64,000 nt of DNA, from positions 394,261 through 458,260 of the forward strand of contig JAXLTD010000003.1 in the NCBI GenBank assembly GCA_046330225.1, read 5' to 3'. The notes beneath the pieces are model-generated. The model searched no databases and was not told the origin of the DNA. It saw nothing but the letters and a program-made list of their open reading frames with translations. Below, piece by piece: positions 17,273-25,629 of the stretch; the first letter of the stretch is position 1; the number at the start of each line of letters is the position of its first letter. The translations under genes were made by a program, and so were the position numbers. This DNA is from CANJIV01 sp046330225. GTDB lineage: Bacteria > Actinomycetota > Thermoleophilia > Solirubrobacterales > Solirubrobacteraceae.

Positions 17273-19549
17273 CTAGCTGCGGTCGCGGTCGCGGTTGCGC
17301 ACGCGGCCGTCGCGGCCTCCGCGGTCGCGGTCACGGCCTCCGCCGCCCCGCGGGCCGCGGTCGCGGTCGCGCCCGCCGCCGCCCCGCGGGGCACGGTCGC
17401 GCTCGGCTGCGGCGACCGCGGCGAGCTCCTCGACCGACTTGCCCTGGATCTCGGGGTCCTCGGCCAGGCGCAGGCCGATCCGGCCCCGCTCGCGGTCGAC
17501 CTCGACCACGCGCACCTCGACCTCGTCGCCCTTGTCGAGGACCTCCTCGACGGTGTTGACGCGGTTCCCGGGCGAGATGTTCGAGATGTGCAGCAGCCCG
17601 TCGGTGCCCTTGGCGAGCTCGACGAAGGCGCCGAACGCGGTCGTCTTGACGACCTTGCCGGTGAACGCGTCGCCGACCTCGACCTCCTTGGTCATCGTGC
17701 GGATGCGGTCGACCAGGGCGTCCCCGAGCTCGCCGTTCTGGGCGTAGATCAGGACCTGGCCCTCGTCGTTGACGTCGATCTGGGACTCGAACTCGTCGCA
17801 GAGCGCCCGGATCGTCTCGCCGCCCTTGCCGATCAGCAGGCCGATCTTGTCGGGATCGATCTGGATCGTCGAGATCCGCGGGGCGAACTGGCTCAGCTCG
17901 GTCCGCGGCGCGTCGATGACCTTCTCCATCTCGCCGAGGATGAACGTGCGGGCGGCCAGCGCCTGCGCGAGGGCGTCGCGCAGGATGTCGAACGTCACGC
18001 CCGTGATCTTGATGTCCATCTGGAGGGCGGTGATGCCCTCCGAGGTGCCGGCGACCTTGAAGTCCATGTCGCCGAGGTGATCCTCGACGCCGGCGATGTC
18101 GGTAAGCACGACGTACTCGTCGCCCTCCTTGATGAGGCCCATGGCGATGCCGGCGACGGGCCGCTTGAGCGGCACGCCCGCATCCATGAGCGACAGCGAG
18201 GAGCCGCAGACCGAGGCCATCGACGAGGAGCCGTTGGACTCGAGGATGTCGGACACGACGCGAATCGTGTACGGGAAGTCCTCCGTGCTCGGCACCATCG
18301 GCACGAGCGCCCGCTCGGCGAGCGCGCCGTGGCCGATGTCGCGGCGCTTGGGCCCGCGCATGAAGCCGGCCTCCCCGACCGAGAAGGGCGGGAAGTTGTA
18401 GTGGTGCCAGTAGAACTTCTGCGTCTCGAGCCCGAGGGTGTCGAGCCGCATCTCCTCGCGCAGCGTGCCGAGCGCCACGACGCTGAGCGCCTGGGTCTGG
18501 CCGCGGGTGAAGAGCGCCGACCCGTGGGTGCGGGGCAGCAGGCCGGCCTCGATCGTGATCGGGCGGATCTCGTCGGTGGCCCGGCCGTCCGGGCGCTTCT
18601 TGGCCACGGCGATCCGCTCGCGGATGATCGACTTCTCGAGCTTGTCGAACGCCATCTGGGCGGCGGCGCGCCGCTCGGCGGCGGCCTCGTCGTCGCCGGC
18701 GCCGTACTGCTCGAGGACGGCGGCCTCGACGGCCTTGCACGCGTCCTGGCGCTCGAGCTTGTCGAACACCTGCGTGGCGGCGTCGAGATCGGCGCCGTGG
18801 GAGCCCTTGATCTGCTCGTAGAGCGCCGCGTCGACCTGCGGCACGACCACCTCGAGCTTCTCCTTGCCGGCCTGCTCCCGGAGCTCGTGCATGGCGGCGC
18901 AGAGCTTCTTGATCTCCCCGTGGGCGATGTCGAGGGCGTCGAGCACCTCGGCTTCGGGGATCTCGTTCGCGCCGGCCTCGACCATGAGGATCGCGTCCTC
19001 GGTGCCAGCGACCACGAGGTCGAGCTCGGAGACCCCGACGAGGTCCTCCTCGTTGGGGTTCACGACGAAGTTCCCGTCGATCTTGCCGATGCGCACGGCG
19101 CCGACCGGCGTCGGGAACGGGATGTTCGAGACCATCAGCGCGGCGCTGGCGCCGTTCATCGCGAGGATGTCGTAGGGGTGGACGTGGTCCACGGAGAGCG
19201 GGACCGAGACCAGCTGGGTCTCATAGCGCCAGCCCTTGGGGAAGAGCGGCCGGAGCGGCCGGTCGATCATGCGGGCGGTCAGGGTGCCCTTCTCCCCCGA
19301 GCGGCCCTCGCGCTTGAAGAAGCTGCCGGGGATCTTGCCCGCGGCGTACATCCGCTCCTCGACGTCGACGGTGAGGGGGAGGAAGTCGACGTCCCGGAGG
19401 TTGCCGGCGGTCGCGGTGCCGAGGACCATGGTGTCCCCTGCCTGAACCACGACTGCGCCGGAGGCCTGCTTGGCCATCTTGCCGGTCTCGAAGGAGATCT
19501 CGGTGCCTGCGATCTCCACGGAGATCCGCGTCACGGCGTCACTGCTCAT
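17273..19549 (-). CDS. pnp: Polyribonucleotide nucleotidyltransferase (PNPase)
   Basis: A 758-aa phosphorolytic 3'-5' exoribonuclease. Two RNase PH-like domains flank an alpha-helical domain (RPLRPLFPKGW; GSSSMASVCGSSLSLMDAG in the catalytic second half). A KH domain (IGLLIGKGGETIRAL) and an S1 domain (GKVVKTTAFGAFVELAKGTDGLLHISNI) follow. The C-terminus ends in an Arg/Gly/Asp tail with RGGGGRDRDRG repeats, as in many actinobacterial RNA enzymes. The ATG at 19549 follows AAAGGA; a longer in-frame start at 19576 lacks a site. First gene of a unit with the M16 peptidase and dapB. Confidence 0.97.
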   Translation of the reverse strand: MSSDAVTRISVEIAGTEISFETGKMAKQASGAVVVQAGDTMVLGTATAGNLRDVDFLPLTVDVEERMYAAGKIPGSFFKREGRSGEKGTLTARMIDRPLRPLFPKGWRYETQLVSVPLSVDHVHPYDILAMNGASAALMVSNIPFPTPVGAVRIGKIDGNFVVNPNEEDLVGVSELDLVVAGTEDAILMVEAGANEIPEAEVLDALDIAHGEIKKLCAAMHELREQAGKEKLEVVVPQVDAALYEQIKGSHGADLDAATQVFDKLERQDACKAVEAAVLEQYGAGDDEAAAERRAAAQMAFDKLEKSIIRERIAVAKKRPDGRATDEIRPITIEAGLLPRTHGSALFTRGQTQALSVVALGTLREEMRLDTLGLETQKFYWHHYNFPPFSVGEAGFMRGPKRRDIGHGALAERALVPMVPSTEDFPYTIRVVSDILESNGSSSMASVCGSSLSLMDAGVPLKRPVAGIAMGLIKEGDEYVVLTDIAGVEDHLGDMDFKVAGTSEGITALQMDIKITGVTFDILRDALAQALAARTFILGEMEKVIDAPRTELSQFAPRISTIQIDPDKIGLLIGKGGETIRALCDEFESQIDVNDEGQVLIYAQNGELGDALVDRIRTMTKEVEVGDAFTGKVVKTTAFGAFVELAKGTDGLLHISNISPGNRVNTVEEVLDKGDEVEVRVVEVDRERGRIGLRLAEDPEIQGKSVEELAAVAAAERDRAPRGGGGRDRDRGPRGGGGRDRDRGGRDGRVRNRDRDRS

Positions 19550-19729
19550 GTGGTGTTTCCTTTCGCTGCCCGCCATCGGTGACGGGCCGATTCGCTATGC
19601 GTCTCGGTAGCTAACCGGTCCATCGTAGAGGATCGGATGGGGCGAACCGGTCACCGTGCCTCGCCGGGCGATCCGGGGGTCGACGCGGCACGACATCCGT
19701 TCGCCACCGAAGGGCCGGCGGGCCGACGC

Positions 19730-20398
19730 TCAGGGCGAGACGACGACGGCCGGTTGCGCTGCTACGCGGGCGGCGTAGACGTTGTCGACGACGGCGACCC
19801 GTTCGGTCCCGGACGTTGAGCTCACCGCCACCGAATCGGTGCCGTCGGCCGCTAGCCCGACCAGCAGCCGCGAAGCCGGCCCTCCGCCAGCGGCGCTTGG
19901 AGCGCCAAGCGTTATCCAAAGATGGCCGTCAGAAGCCGCGCGTAGTGAAGTGCATCCCTCACCGTAGCCTTCGACATCGGCCACACGGATGCACATCGAG
20001 TCATTGCCCGGGACGACCCACACCCCTCTCTCGATGCTGGGCAGGTCGACCTTCCGCGCGAGCGCACCGTTGGCGCCGTACCGCATCGCAGTTGCCGGGC
20101 TCACCGGCACGGTGCTCGTCGAGGCGCTGCTAGGCAAACGGAAGATCGCGAACCGAGCCTTCGTTGCTGCCTGCACCCGACGAACCACTGCTCGACGCTG
20201 CTGGAGCTCCCGGGACGGAGCTGCACGCTTGGGGAAGGCAGCTGCGTTCGAGTACTCAACGCGGAGCCGGACCCCCCCCGGCGGGGAAGCGGCGAGCGCA
20301 ACGCCCCCGGCGAGAAGAACGCCAGCGCTGATTCCGAGCACCAACCTCGTGCTACTCGACCGGCCCCTCCCGCTGTTCAATCCGCGCGAACCCATCAT
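19730..20398 (-). CDS. Membrane-anchored or secreted protein of unknown function
   Basis: 222 aa. A single N-terminal hydrophobic segment (LVLGISAGVLLAGGVALA) follows a basic, Ser-rich stretch. The rest is an extracytoplasmic beta-rich domain with one Cys pair (DSMCIRVADVEGYGEGCTS). A passage reading ASRLLVGLAADGTDSVAV resembles bacterial 'hydrolytic-free' surface domains, but no family is recognised. Its ATG overlaps the preceding gene's stop in TGATG, so the two are translated together. Composition is visibly less GC-biased than in neighbours, consistent with an accessory or recently gained unit. Confidence 0.6.
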   Translation of the reverse strand: MMGSRGLNSGRGRSSSTRLVLGISAGVLLAGGVALAASPPGGVRLRVEYSNAAAFPKRAAPSRELQQRRAVVRRVQAATKARFAIFRLPSSASTSTVPVSPATAMRYGANGALARKVDLPSIERGVWVVPGNDSMCIRVADVEGYGEGCTSLRAASDGHLWITLGAPSAAGGGPASRLLVGLAADGTDSVAVSSTSGTERVAVVDNVYAARVAAQPAVVVSP

Positions 20399-20829
20399 CA
20401 GCAAGGCCCGCCGGAACACCAGAACAGCTCGCCCGTGAGCGTCATCCCGTGCCAAGTCACGCCCGAGGCCCCTCTCAGCGGCACCTGGCCGTAGTAGGTG
20501 TGATGCGGATCGACGTTGGGATTCGAGCTACAGACTGGGTTGTAGTACATGTTGCCGGCGGAATCGAACGCGGCCGCGCAGTTCTCAAAGGTGTTGTTGC
20601 GATACACCCTGAGCGACCACGAATCGTTGGCGTAGTAGAAGCCGCTGGTCAGACAGTAGATGTACGGGCTGTGCTCGTGATTGACGCAGTAGAAGCCGAA
20701 GGATGCTGAGGCGGGCTGCGCCGCCGTTGCGAGCGCCGCCGAGACCACCAGCTGCGCGGCCACCACAAGCGCGATGCGGCGGCTTCGCGATGCGATCCGA
20801 CTCCCAGGCGCTGCGGCTCCTCTCCGCAC
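20398..20829 (-). CDS. Small secreted Cys-containing protein of unknown function
   Basis: About 143 aa with a signal peptide (IALVVAAQLVVSAALATAA, cleavage near PASA). The mature domain of about 100 residues is rich in Tyr, Asn and aromatic residues and has six Cys (FYCVNHEH, IYCLTSGF, ENCAAAF, PVCSSNP, FWCSGGPC), probably disulfide-bonded. The GTG at 20829 is the longest start and no better one is evident. It is coupled to the downstream 222-aa gene through TGATG. Not recognised; possibly a secreted two-protein system. Confidence 0.6.
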   Translation of the reverse strand: MRRGAAAPGSRIASRSRRIALVVAAQLVVSAALATAAQPASASFGFYCVNHEHSPYIYCLTSGFYYANDSWSLRVYRNNTFENCAAAFDSAGNMYYNPVCSSNPNVDPHHTYYGQVPLRGASGVTWHGMTLTGELFWCSGGPC

Positions 20830-20918
20830 GTTCGGCAGACCCCGAACGTGACTCGACCCTACCCGCCGGGGGGGGCGCTGTCAACCGGGCCGGGTTGTCC
20901 GCGCAAGGCAGCCCTGGG

Positions 20919-21419
20919 TCATCCGAGCTGCGAGAGCCACGAGGTATCCGGAATTCCCGGGTGCAGGGCGCCCCCCACGACGAGCGTCGGGGTGGTGGCG
21001 ACGCCGCCGCGCAGGCCCGCCTCGAAGTCGGCGCGCACGCGGGCCAGCACCTCCCCGGAGCGCCGGTCGGTGTCGAAGCGCGCGATGTCGAGGCCCAGCG
21101 CCTCGGCCCGCGCCCACAGATGCGGATCCTCGAGGCGGCCCTGGTCGGCGAAGAGCGCGTCGTGCATCGGCCAGAACGCGCCCTGCGCGGCGGCGGCCTC
21201 GGCGGCCTGCGCGGCGGCCCAGGCGCGCGGATGGGAGGTGCGCACCGGGAAGTGCCGGAAGCAGACGCGCACTGCCGCCGCAGCGAGCCGGGCCTCGGTG
21301 ACCGCGCAAAACGGGCACTCGTAGTCGGCGTACACGGTCAGGAGCGGCGCGCCGGCGGGGCCGCGGACGTGATCTGCGTCCGTCAGCGGCGGAAGCGGCG
21401 CGCTGCGCAGGTCGGTCAC
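20919..21419 (-). CDS. DsbA-like thioredoxin-fold protein
   Basis: 166 aa without an obvious signal peptide. The redox motif CPFC lies in VYADYECPFCAVTEARL and the cis-Pro loop in VATTPTLVVGG, with a helical insert between, as in DsbA/Thioredoxin_4 proteins. Lacking an export signal, it probably acts in the cytoplasm as a disulfide reductase or isomerase (FrnE- or NhaA-tail-like). It lies 22 bases after the peroxiredoxin gene on the same strand, so it could reduce that peroxiredoxin; this partnership is an inference. Confidence 0.85.
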   Translation of the reverse strand: MTDLRSAPLPPLTDADHVRGPAGAPLLTVYADYECPFCAVTEARLAAAAVRVCFRHFPVRTSHPRAWAAAQAAEAAAAQGAFWPMHDALFADQGRLEDPHLWARAEALGLDIARFDTDRRSGEVLARVRADFEAGLRGGVATTPTLVVGGALHPGIPDTSWLSQLG

Positions 21420-21441
21420 GGCGCTGCCGGCCTCGGCGGCC

Positions 21442-21900
21442 TCAGACGGCGTCGAGGCCGTCGAAGATGAGGTTGACGCCCGGCAGGTCGCCCGGCGTCG
21501 GGGCCTGGTAGCTCCAGCGCACGACGGCGTCGGGGCCCGTGATCACCAGCGCCCGCTCGGGGAAGCCGCCCGGGTGGTACGCGCCGAACGCCCGGCAGGC
21601 CGCGCCCTTGGGCTCGAAGTCCGAGAGCTGCGGGATCGACACGCCGAGCTGCTCGACGAAGGCCGACTGCGACCAGGGCGAATCGCACGAGACCCCGAAC
21701 ATGCGGGCGCCCCGCTCGGCCAGCGGCTCCAGGATCTCCTCGTAGAGGCTGAACTGGTCGGTGCAGACCGGGCTGAACGCGAACGGGTAGAAGACGAGCA
21801 CGGTCACGGCGCCCTCGAGGTCTGCGCGCGTGAAGTCCTTGCCCTCCCCCGTCTTCAGCGTGAACTCGGGCGCCGGTGATCCCGGCGCGAGCACGCTCAC
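21442..21900 (-). CDS. Peroxiredoxin (AhpE/BCP-type)
   Basis: 152 aa, an AhpC/TSA-domain thiol peroxidase reducing hydroperoxides. The peroxidatic Cys is in FYPFAFSPVCTDQFS, with the usual Pro and Thr context. WSQSAFVEQLGVSIPQLSDF follows. A later Cys (GAACRAFGAY) may or may not resolve. It most resembles actinobacterial AhpE. The ORF starts within the last four bases of rpsO (overlap 21897-21900), an unusual downstream companion for a ribosomal gene. Confidence 0.9.
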   Translation of the reverse strand: MSVLAPGSPAPEFTLKTGEGKDFTRADLEGAVTVLVFYPFAFSPVCTDQFSLYEEILEPLAERGARMFGVSCDSPWSQSAFVEQLGVSIPQLSDFEPKGAACRAFGAYHPGGFPERALVITGPDAVVRWSYQAPTPGDLPGVNLIFDGLDAV

Positions 21901-22166
21901 TTCCGGAGCCCGAGCTCCTTGACCAGCGAGCGGTAGCTCTCGAGGTCTCGGCGCTGCAGGTAGTTGAGCAGCCGGCGGCGCTGCCCGACGAGCATGAGCA
22001 GTCCGCGACGGGAGTGGTGGTCCTTCTGGTGCTCGCGCAGGTGCTCGGTCAGGTGGTTGATGCGCTCGGTCAGCAGCGCGATCTGCACCTCGGCCGAGCC
22101 GGTGTCGCCCTCGGCCTTGCCGAACTTGGCGACGAGCTCCTGCTTGCGGTCAGCGGTGACGGTCAT
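21897..22166 (-). CDS. rpsO: 30S ribosomal protein S15
   Basis: 89 aa, standard length. Signature text includes GDTGSAEVQIALLTERI, LTEHLREHQKDHHSRRGLL and LVGQRRRLLNYLQRRD. It binds 16S rRNA helices 20-22 early in small-subunit assembly. A GC palindrome at 22188-22201 separates it from ribF. Its stop overlaps the peroxiredoxin start by four bases. Confidence 0.98.
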   Translation of the reverse strand: MTVTADRKQELVAKFGKAEGDTGSAEVQIALLTERINHLTEHLREHQKDHHSRRGLLMLVGQRRRLLNYLQRRDLESYRSLVKELGLRK

Positions 22167-22187
22167 GCGGCCGCGAACCGTAGCAGA

Positions 22188-22201
22188 GGCCCCGCGGGGC
22201 C
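22188..22201. terminator. GC palindrome between ribF and rpsO
   Basis: The perfect palindrome GGCCCCGCGGGGCC sits 3' of ribF and 5' of rpsO, with more GC dyads nearby. No T-run follows, so it may be a weak terminator, an mRNA end-processing site, or part of the rpsO leader. Confidence 0.35.
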
Positions 22202-22241
22202 CGCCGCGCCGCGCCGGCAGGCTCGGGGCGGACTGCCGGGC

Positions 22242-23120
22242 TCAGCCGGCCGCCCGCGCACAGGCCGCCCGGGTGGCCTCGACGTCGCGATCGATCTGCT
22301 GCACCAGCGCCTCCACCGACGGGAACAGCCGCTCGCCCCGCAGCCGCTCGAGGAACGACAGGCGCAGCTCGCTGCCGTACAGGTCGCTCGCGAAGTCGAG
22401 CAGGAACGCCTCGATCAGCACGCCCCTGCCGGTCTCGAACTGGGGGCGAATCCCGATGTTCACGGCCGCCGGAATGCCGTTGGCCAGGCAGGCGTAGACG
22501 CCCTTGTCCGGTCGCACGTAGCGCTCGTCGGGCACGAGGTTGGCGGTCGGGTAGCCGAGCTCGCGGCCCCGGCCGTCGCCGTGCACGACCTCGCCGCGCA
22601 CCTCGAACGGACGCCCGAGGAAGACGGCGGCGTGGCCAACCTCACCGGCGGCGAGCAGCCCCCGGATGTGGCTGGACGACACGGTCTCCCCCTCGGCCTC
22701 CACGAGCTCCACGACGTGGGTGGAGAACCGCCCGTCGGCAGCGAGCATCGCGGTGTCGCCGCCGGCCCGATGGCCGAAGCGGAAGTTGCGCCCGACCGAG
22801 ACGCGCGTGGCCCCGAGCGCGCCGACGAGCACGTCGTCGACGAAGGCCTGCGGGGCCTGGGCAGCGAACGATTCGTCGAACGGGATGACTACGAGCTCCT
22901 CGGCGCCGAGCGCGGCGACGAGCTCGGCCTTCGTCTCCAGGCTGGTGAGCAGCTTCGGCGCGCTGGCCGGGGCGATCACCGACAGCGGGTGCGGGTCGAA
23001 GGTCAGGACGGTGTCACTGCCGGCGATGACCGCGCGGTGGCCGAGGTGCACCCCGTCGAAGACGCCGACGGCGACCTGGCGCGGCCGGGGCTCGGCCTCG
23101 GTGAGCGGAACGATCCTCAT
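22242..23120 (-). CDS. ribF: Bifunctional riboflavin kinase / FAD synthetase
   Basis: 292 aa converting riboflavin to FMN and FAD. The N-terminal nucleotidyltransferase begins VAVGVFDGVHLGHRAVI (with the GVHLGH motif) and continues with VGRNFRFGHRAGGD and SSSHIRGLL. The C-terminal kinase has GRGRELGYPTANLVP and the catalytic Glu in LIEAFLLDF. The ATG at 23120 overlaps the truB stop (ATGA). Last-but-one member of the nusA-type operon. Confidence 0.96.
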   Translation of the reverse strand: MRIVPLTEAEPRPRQVAVGVFDGVHLGHRAVIAGSDTVLTFDPHPLSVIAPASAPKLLTSLETKAELVAALGAEELVVIPFDESFAAQAPQAFVDDVLVGALGATRVSVGRNFRFGHRAGGDTAMLAADGRFSTHVVELVEAEGETVSSSHIRGLLAAGEVGHAAVFLGRPFEVRGEVVHGDGRGRELGYPTANLVPDERYVRPDKGVYACLANGIPAAVNIGIRPQFETGRGVLIEAFLLDFASDLYGSELRLSFLERLRGERLFPSVEALVQQIDRDVEATRAACARAAG

Positions 23121-23929
23121 CCGGGCCGGAACCCTACGACGGGCTTGAGTTCGCCGCCGCGCGGCTCGGCGATCGCGACGAGCCCGCCGGCGTCCACGAG
23201 CCGCACGGGCCCGTCGGCCTCCCCGGGGACGGCCACGCCGTGGCTGGCCCGCCGGGCGGCCTCGGGATCGAGCTCCCGGGCCGGCAGGAAGCCCAGGGCG
23301 TCGGCGAGCGGGATTACCCGCTCGTCGTCGGCGTCCTGCACCCGGAACGGCCCGATCGCGGTGCGGCGCAGCGACTCGCAGTAGGCGTCGCCGAGGCCGG
23401 CGATGAGGCTGCGCACGTAGGTCCCTGACCCGCACTCGATCCCGAAGGCCGCGCGGTCCCCCTCCCGCCAGCGCTGCTCGAAGCGCCGGACCTCGACGGT
23501 CCGCTCGGGCACCTCGACGTCCTCGCCGCGTCGCGCGCGGGCGTAGGCCCGCTCTCCGTCGACGTGCACTGCCGAGTACGCGGGCGGCCGCTGGCGGATC
23601 TCCCCGGTGGGGAGGAGCAGCGGGTCGGGCGGCATCCGCCCGGTGACCGTGATCTCCCCCTCGGGATCGCCGGTCGTCGAGGTGGCGCCCAGCCGCGCCA
23701 CCGCCTCGTACGTCTTCGGGAGCGCCATGAGGAACCGCTGGGCCCGGGTCGCGCGCCCGACGAGCACGAGCAGCAGGCCTGTCGCGAAGGGATCGAGCGT
23801 GCCGGCGTGACCGACCTTGCGGCCGCGGAACCGGCGCCGGGCGGCGGCGACCGCATCGTGGGAGGTGATCCCGGCCGGCTTGTCGACGAGCACCACGCCG
23901 CCCTGCGGCGCGAGGGCTGCGGAGGTCAA
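23117..23929 (-). CDS. truB: tRNA pseudouridine(55) synthase
   Basis: About 270 aa modifying U55 in the T-loop of tRNAs. Family text: VVLVDKPAGITSHDAVAAAR, the catalytic Asp in GHAGTLDPFATGLL, KTYEAVARLG and GTYVRSLIAGLG. The TTG at 23929 overlaps the nrnA stop (TTGA), the same coupling used elsewhere in the window. A GTG at 23977 would add 16 residues rich in Arg and lacks a clear ribosome site, so the shorter start is preferred. Overlaps ribF by four bases. Confidence 0.94.
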   Translation of the reverse strand: MTSAALAPQGGVVLVDKPAGITSHDAVAAARRRFRGRKVGHAGTLDPFATGLLLVLVGRATRAQRFLMALPKTYEAVARLGATSTTGDPEGEITVTGRMPPDPLLLPTGEIRQRPPAYSAVHVDGERAYARARRGEDVEVPERTVEVRRFEQRWREGDRAAFGIECGSGTYVRSLIAGLGDAYCESLRRTAIGPFRVQDADDERVIPLADALGFLPARELDPEAARRASHGVAVPGEADGPVRLVDAGGLVAIAEPRGGELKPVVGFRPG

Positions 23930-24921
23930 AGCTGGGCGGCGACTTCGGCGCGCAGGAACGCCACGAGCTCGTCCCACGGCGCGTCGGTGGAGAAGCCCGC
24001 GGCCTGCCGGTGCCCGCCGCCCCCGCGGGCCCGGGCGATCTTCGAGACGTCGACGCGGTCGTCGGTCGCCCGCAGCGACACCTTGCGGGTGCCTTCCTGG
24101 CCGGGCCCGAGCCGGTCGCGGACGAGCGCCGCCACTGCGGTCCCCTCGACCATGCGCAGGTGGTCCACGACGCCCTCGGAGTAGTTCTCCTCCGCCCCGG
24201 TCTCCGTGTAGTCCGCCGCGGAAAGGCGGGTGAGCGTGAGCGCCCCGCCGTCGTGGCGCTCCACATGGGCCAGGCCCCGGGCCAGGAGCTCGAGCTTCCC
24301 GTACGGGATGCCTTCGTACAGCCGCCGGTACATCTCGTGCACGTCCACGCCGGCCTCGATGAGCTCCGCCGCCATCATGTGCGCCCGGGTCCCCGTGTTC
24401 TCGTACATGAACTTGCCGGTGTCGGTGACCAGCCCGACGTACAGCGCCTCGGCGATCGTCTGGGTCGGCTCGACGCCGAGGCCGCGCATCAGGTCCCAGA
24501 CGATCTCGGCGGTGCAGGACGCGTCGGGAACGACGTGGTTGACCGTGCCGAACAGCGTGTTGTCGTGGTGGTGGTCGATGTTGACGATGTGGGCGCCCTC
24601 GCGCTTGAGCACGTCAGCGGGGTTGCGGTCGATGTTGCCGCAGTCGAGAAACACGATCGTGCGCTCCTCCACGTCGTCGGGCAGCGTCGTCATGAGGCCG
24701 ACGAGCTGGAAGAAGCGGTACTCGTAGGGCAGCGGCAGCTCATCGGAGGACATGAACATCACGCTGTCCTTGCCGAGCGTCGAGAGGATCTCGTGCATGG
24801 CGACGAGCGAGCCGAGCGCGTCGCCGTCGGCGTTCTCGTGCGTCACGAGGATGAAGCGGTCCGAATCGCGCAGCTCCGCCAGGGCCTCGGTGCGCGTCGC
24901 CGTGGCGCCATTGCCGGTCAT
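23926..24921 (-). CDS. nrnA: DHH/DHHA1 phosphoesterase (NrnA-like nanoRNase/pAp phosphatase)
   Basis: 331 aa. DHH-domain motifs: FILVTHENADGDALGSL, VFLDCGNIDR, NIDHHHDN and YVGLVTDTGKF. The DHHA1 domain has the substrate loop RGGGGHRQAAGF. Relatives degrade 2-5-nt RNAs, or dephosphorylate pAp, or cleave c-di-AMP/pGpG. Position between rbfA and truB is conserved in actinobacteria and Bacillus relatives. It overlaps rbfA by four bases. Confidence 0.94.
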   Translation of the reverse strand: MTGNGATATRTEALAELRDSDRFILVTHENADGDALGSLVAMHEILSTLGKDSVMFMSSDELPLPYEYRFFQLVGLMTTLPDDVEERTIVFLDCGNIDRNPADVLKREGAHIVNIDHHHDNTLFGTVNHVVPDASCTAEIVWDLMRGLGVEPTQTIAEALYVGLVTDTGKFMYENTGTRAHMMAAELIEAGVDVHEMYRRLYEGIPYGKLELLARGLAHVERHDGGALTLTRLSAADYTETGAEENYSEGVVDHLRMVEGTAVAALVRDRLGPGQEGTRKVSLRATDDRVDVSKIARARGGGGHRQAAGFSTDAPWDELVAFLRAEVAAQL

Positions 24922-25271
24922 GCGTCGTCCTCGGGGGCGAGCCGGTCGGCCAGCTCGGAGATCCGCAGCCCGCGGTCGACGCTCTCGTCGTAGTGGAACT
25001 GCAGCGTCGGCGTGTGCTTGAGCCGCAGCTCGGAGGCGACGCGGCGCTGGAGGTAGCCGTGAGCGCTGCGCAGCCCTTCGAGCGAGGCGGCGCGCACGTC
25101 GTCGTCGCCCAGCACGGAGACGTACACGCGGGCGTTGCGGAGGTCGGGGCTGGTGTCGACGGCGGTCACGGTGACGAAGCCGATGCGGGGATCCTTGAGG
25201 CCGGTGGTGATCGCATCGCTGAGCACCTCCCGCATCGCCTCGTTGACCCGCCGCAAGCGGTCGGCGGGCAT
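24918..25271 (-). CDS. rbfA: 30S ribosome-binding factor A
   Basis: A 117-aa KH-like assembly factor for late 30S maturation. Typical text: LRRVNEAMREVLSDAITTGL, DPRIGFVTVTAVDTSPDLRN and LKHTPTLQFHYDESVDRGLR. It lies 36 bases after ylxP and overlaps nrnA in ATGA. Complete, normal length. Confidence 0.96.
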   Translation of the reverse strand: MPADRLRRVNEAMREVLSDAITTGLKDPRIGFVTVTAVDTSPDLRNARVYVSVLGDDDVRAASLEGLRSAHGYLQRRVASELRLKHTPTLQFHYDESVDRGLRISELADRLAPEDDA

Positions 25272-25307
25272 CCTAGCCGCCCCCTGCCGGACAGTGCGGC
25301 GCCGCGC

Positions 25308-25616
25308 TCACGGGCGCAGATCGTCGATGGAGGCCACGACCCGCTCGACCGACACGCCCTGCGGGAAGCGGGCGTCCAGCCAGCGCTGCACCGCGTCGGC
25401 GCGGTCCTCGAGCCGCCCGGGCGCGTCGGCCACGAGCGCCACGCCGAGCGTCGCCCGCTGCCAGCGGTCGCCGTCGCCCAGCTCGGCGACGGCGCAGCCC
25501 ATGCGGCCCTGCAGGTGCGCCTTGACGGGCGCGACCTCGCGCCGGCGGTCCTTCAGGGAGCCGGCGTCCGGGAAGTGCAGGTCGACCACGAGCACGGCAA
25601 CGTACGGGGCGGACAC
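25308..25616 (-). CDS. ylxP: DUF503 family protein (YlxP)
   Basis: 102 aa, one ferredoxin-like DUF503 domain (VAVLVVDLHFPDAGSLKDRR...). Homologs sit between infB and rbfA in many Gram-positive genomes, exactly as here; a role in ribosome assembly or translation has been proposed but the biochemistry is unclear. It begins 13 bases after the infB stop. Confidence 0.9.
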   Translation of the reverse strand: MSAPYVAVLVVDLHFPDAGSLKDRRREVAPVKAHLQGRMGCAVAELGDGDRWQRATLGVALVADAPGRLEDRADAVQRWLDARFPQGVSVERVVASIDDLRP

Positions 25617-25629
25617 CGAAGCGCGGTGT

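Noticed and set aside
17281..17400. GC-rich repeats resembling a short CRISPR or tandem array
   Set aside because: They encode the RGG/RDRDRG tail of PNPase; no spacers or repeat-spacer regularity.
16541..19582. 1013-aa plus-strand frame opposite pnp and the M16 peptidase
   Set aside because: Antisense frame rich in Asp/Leu/Arg with no domain; pnp and M16 signatures are unambiguous on the minus strand.
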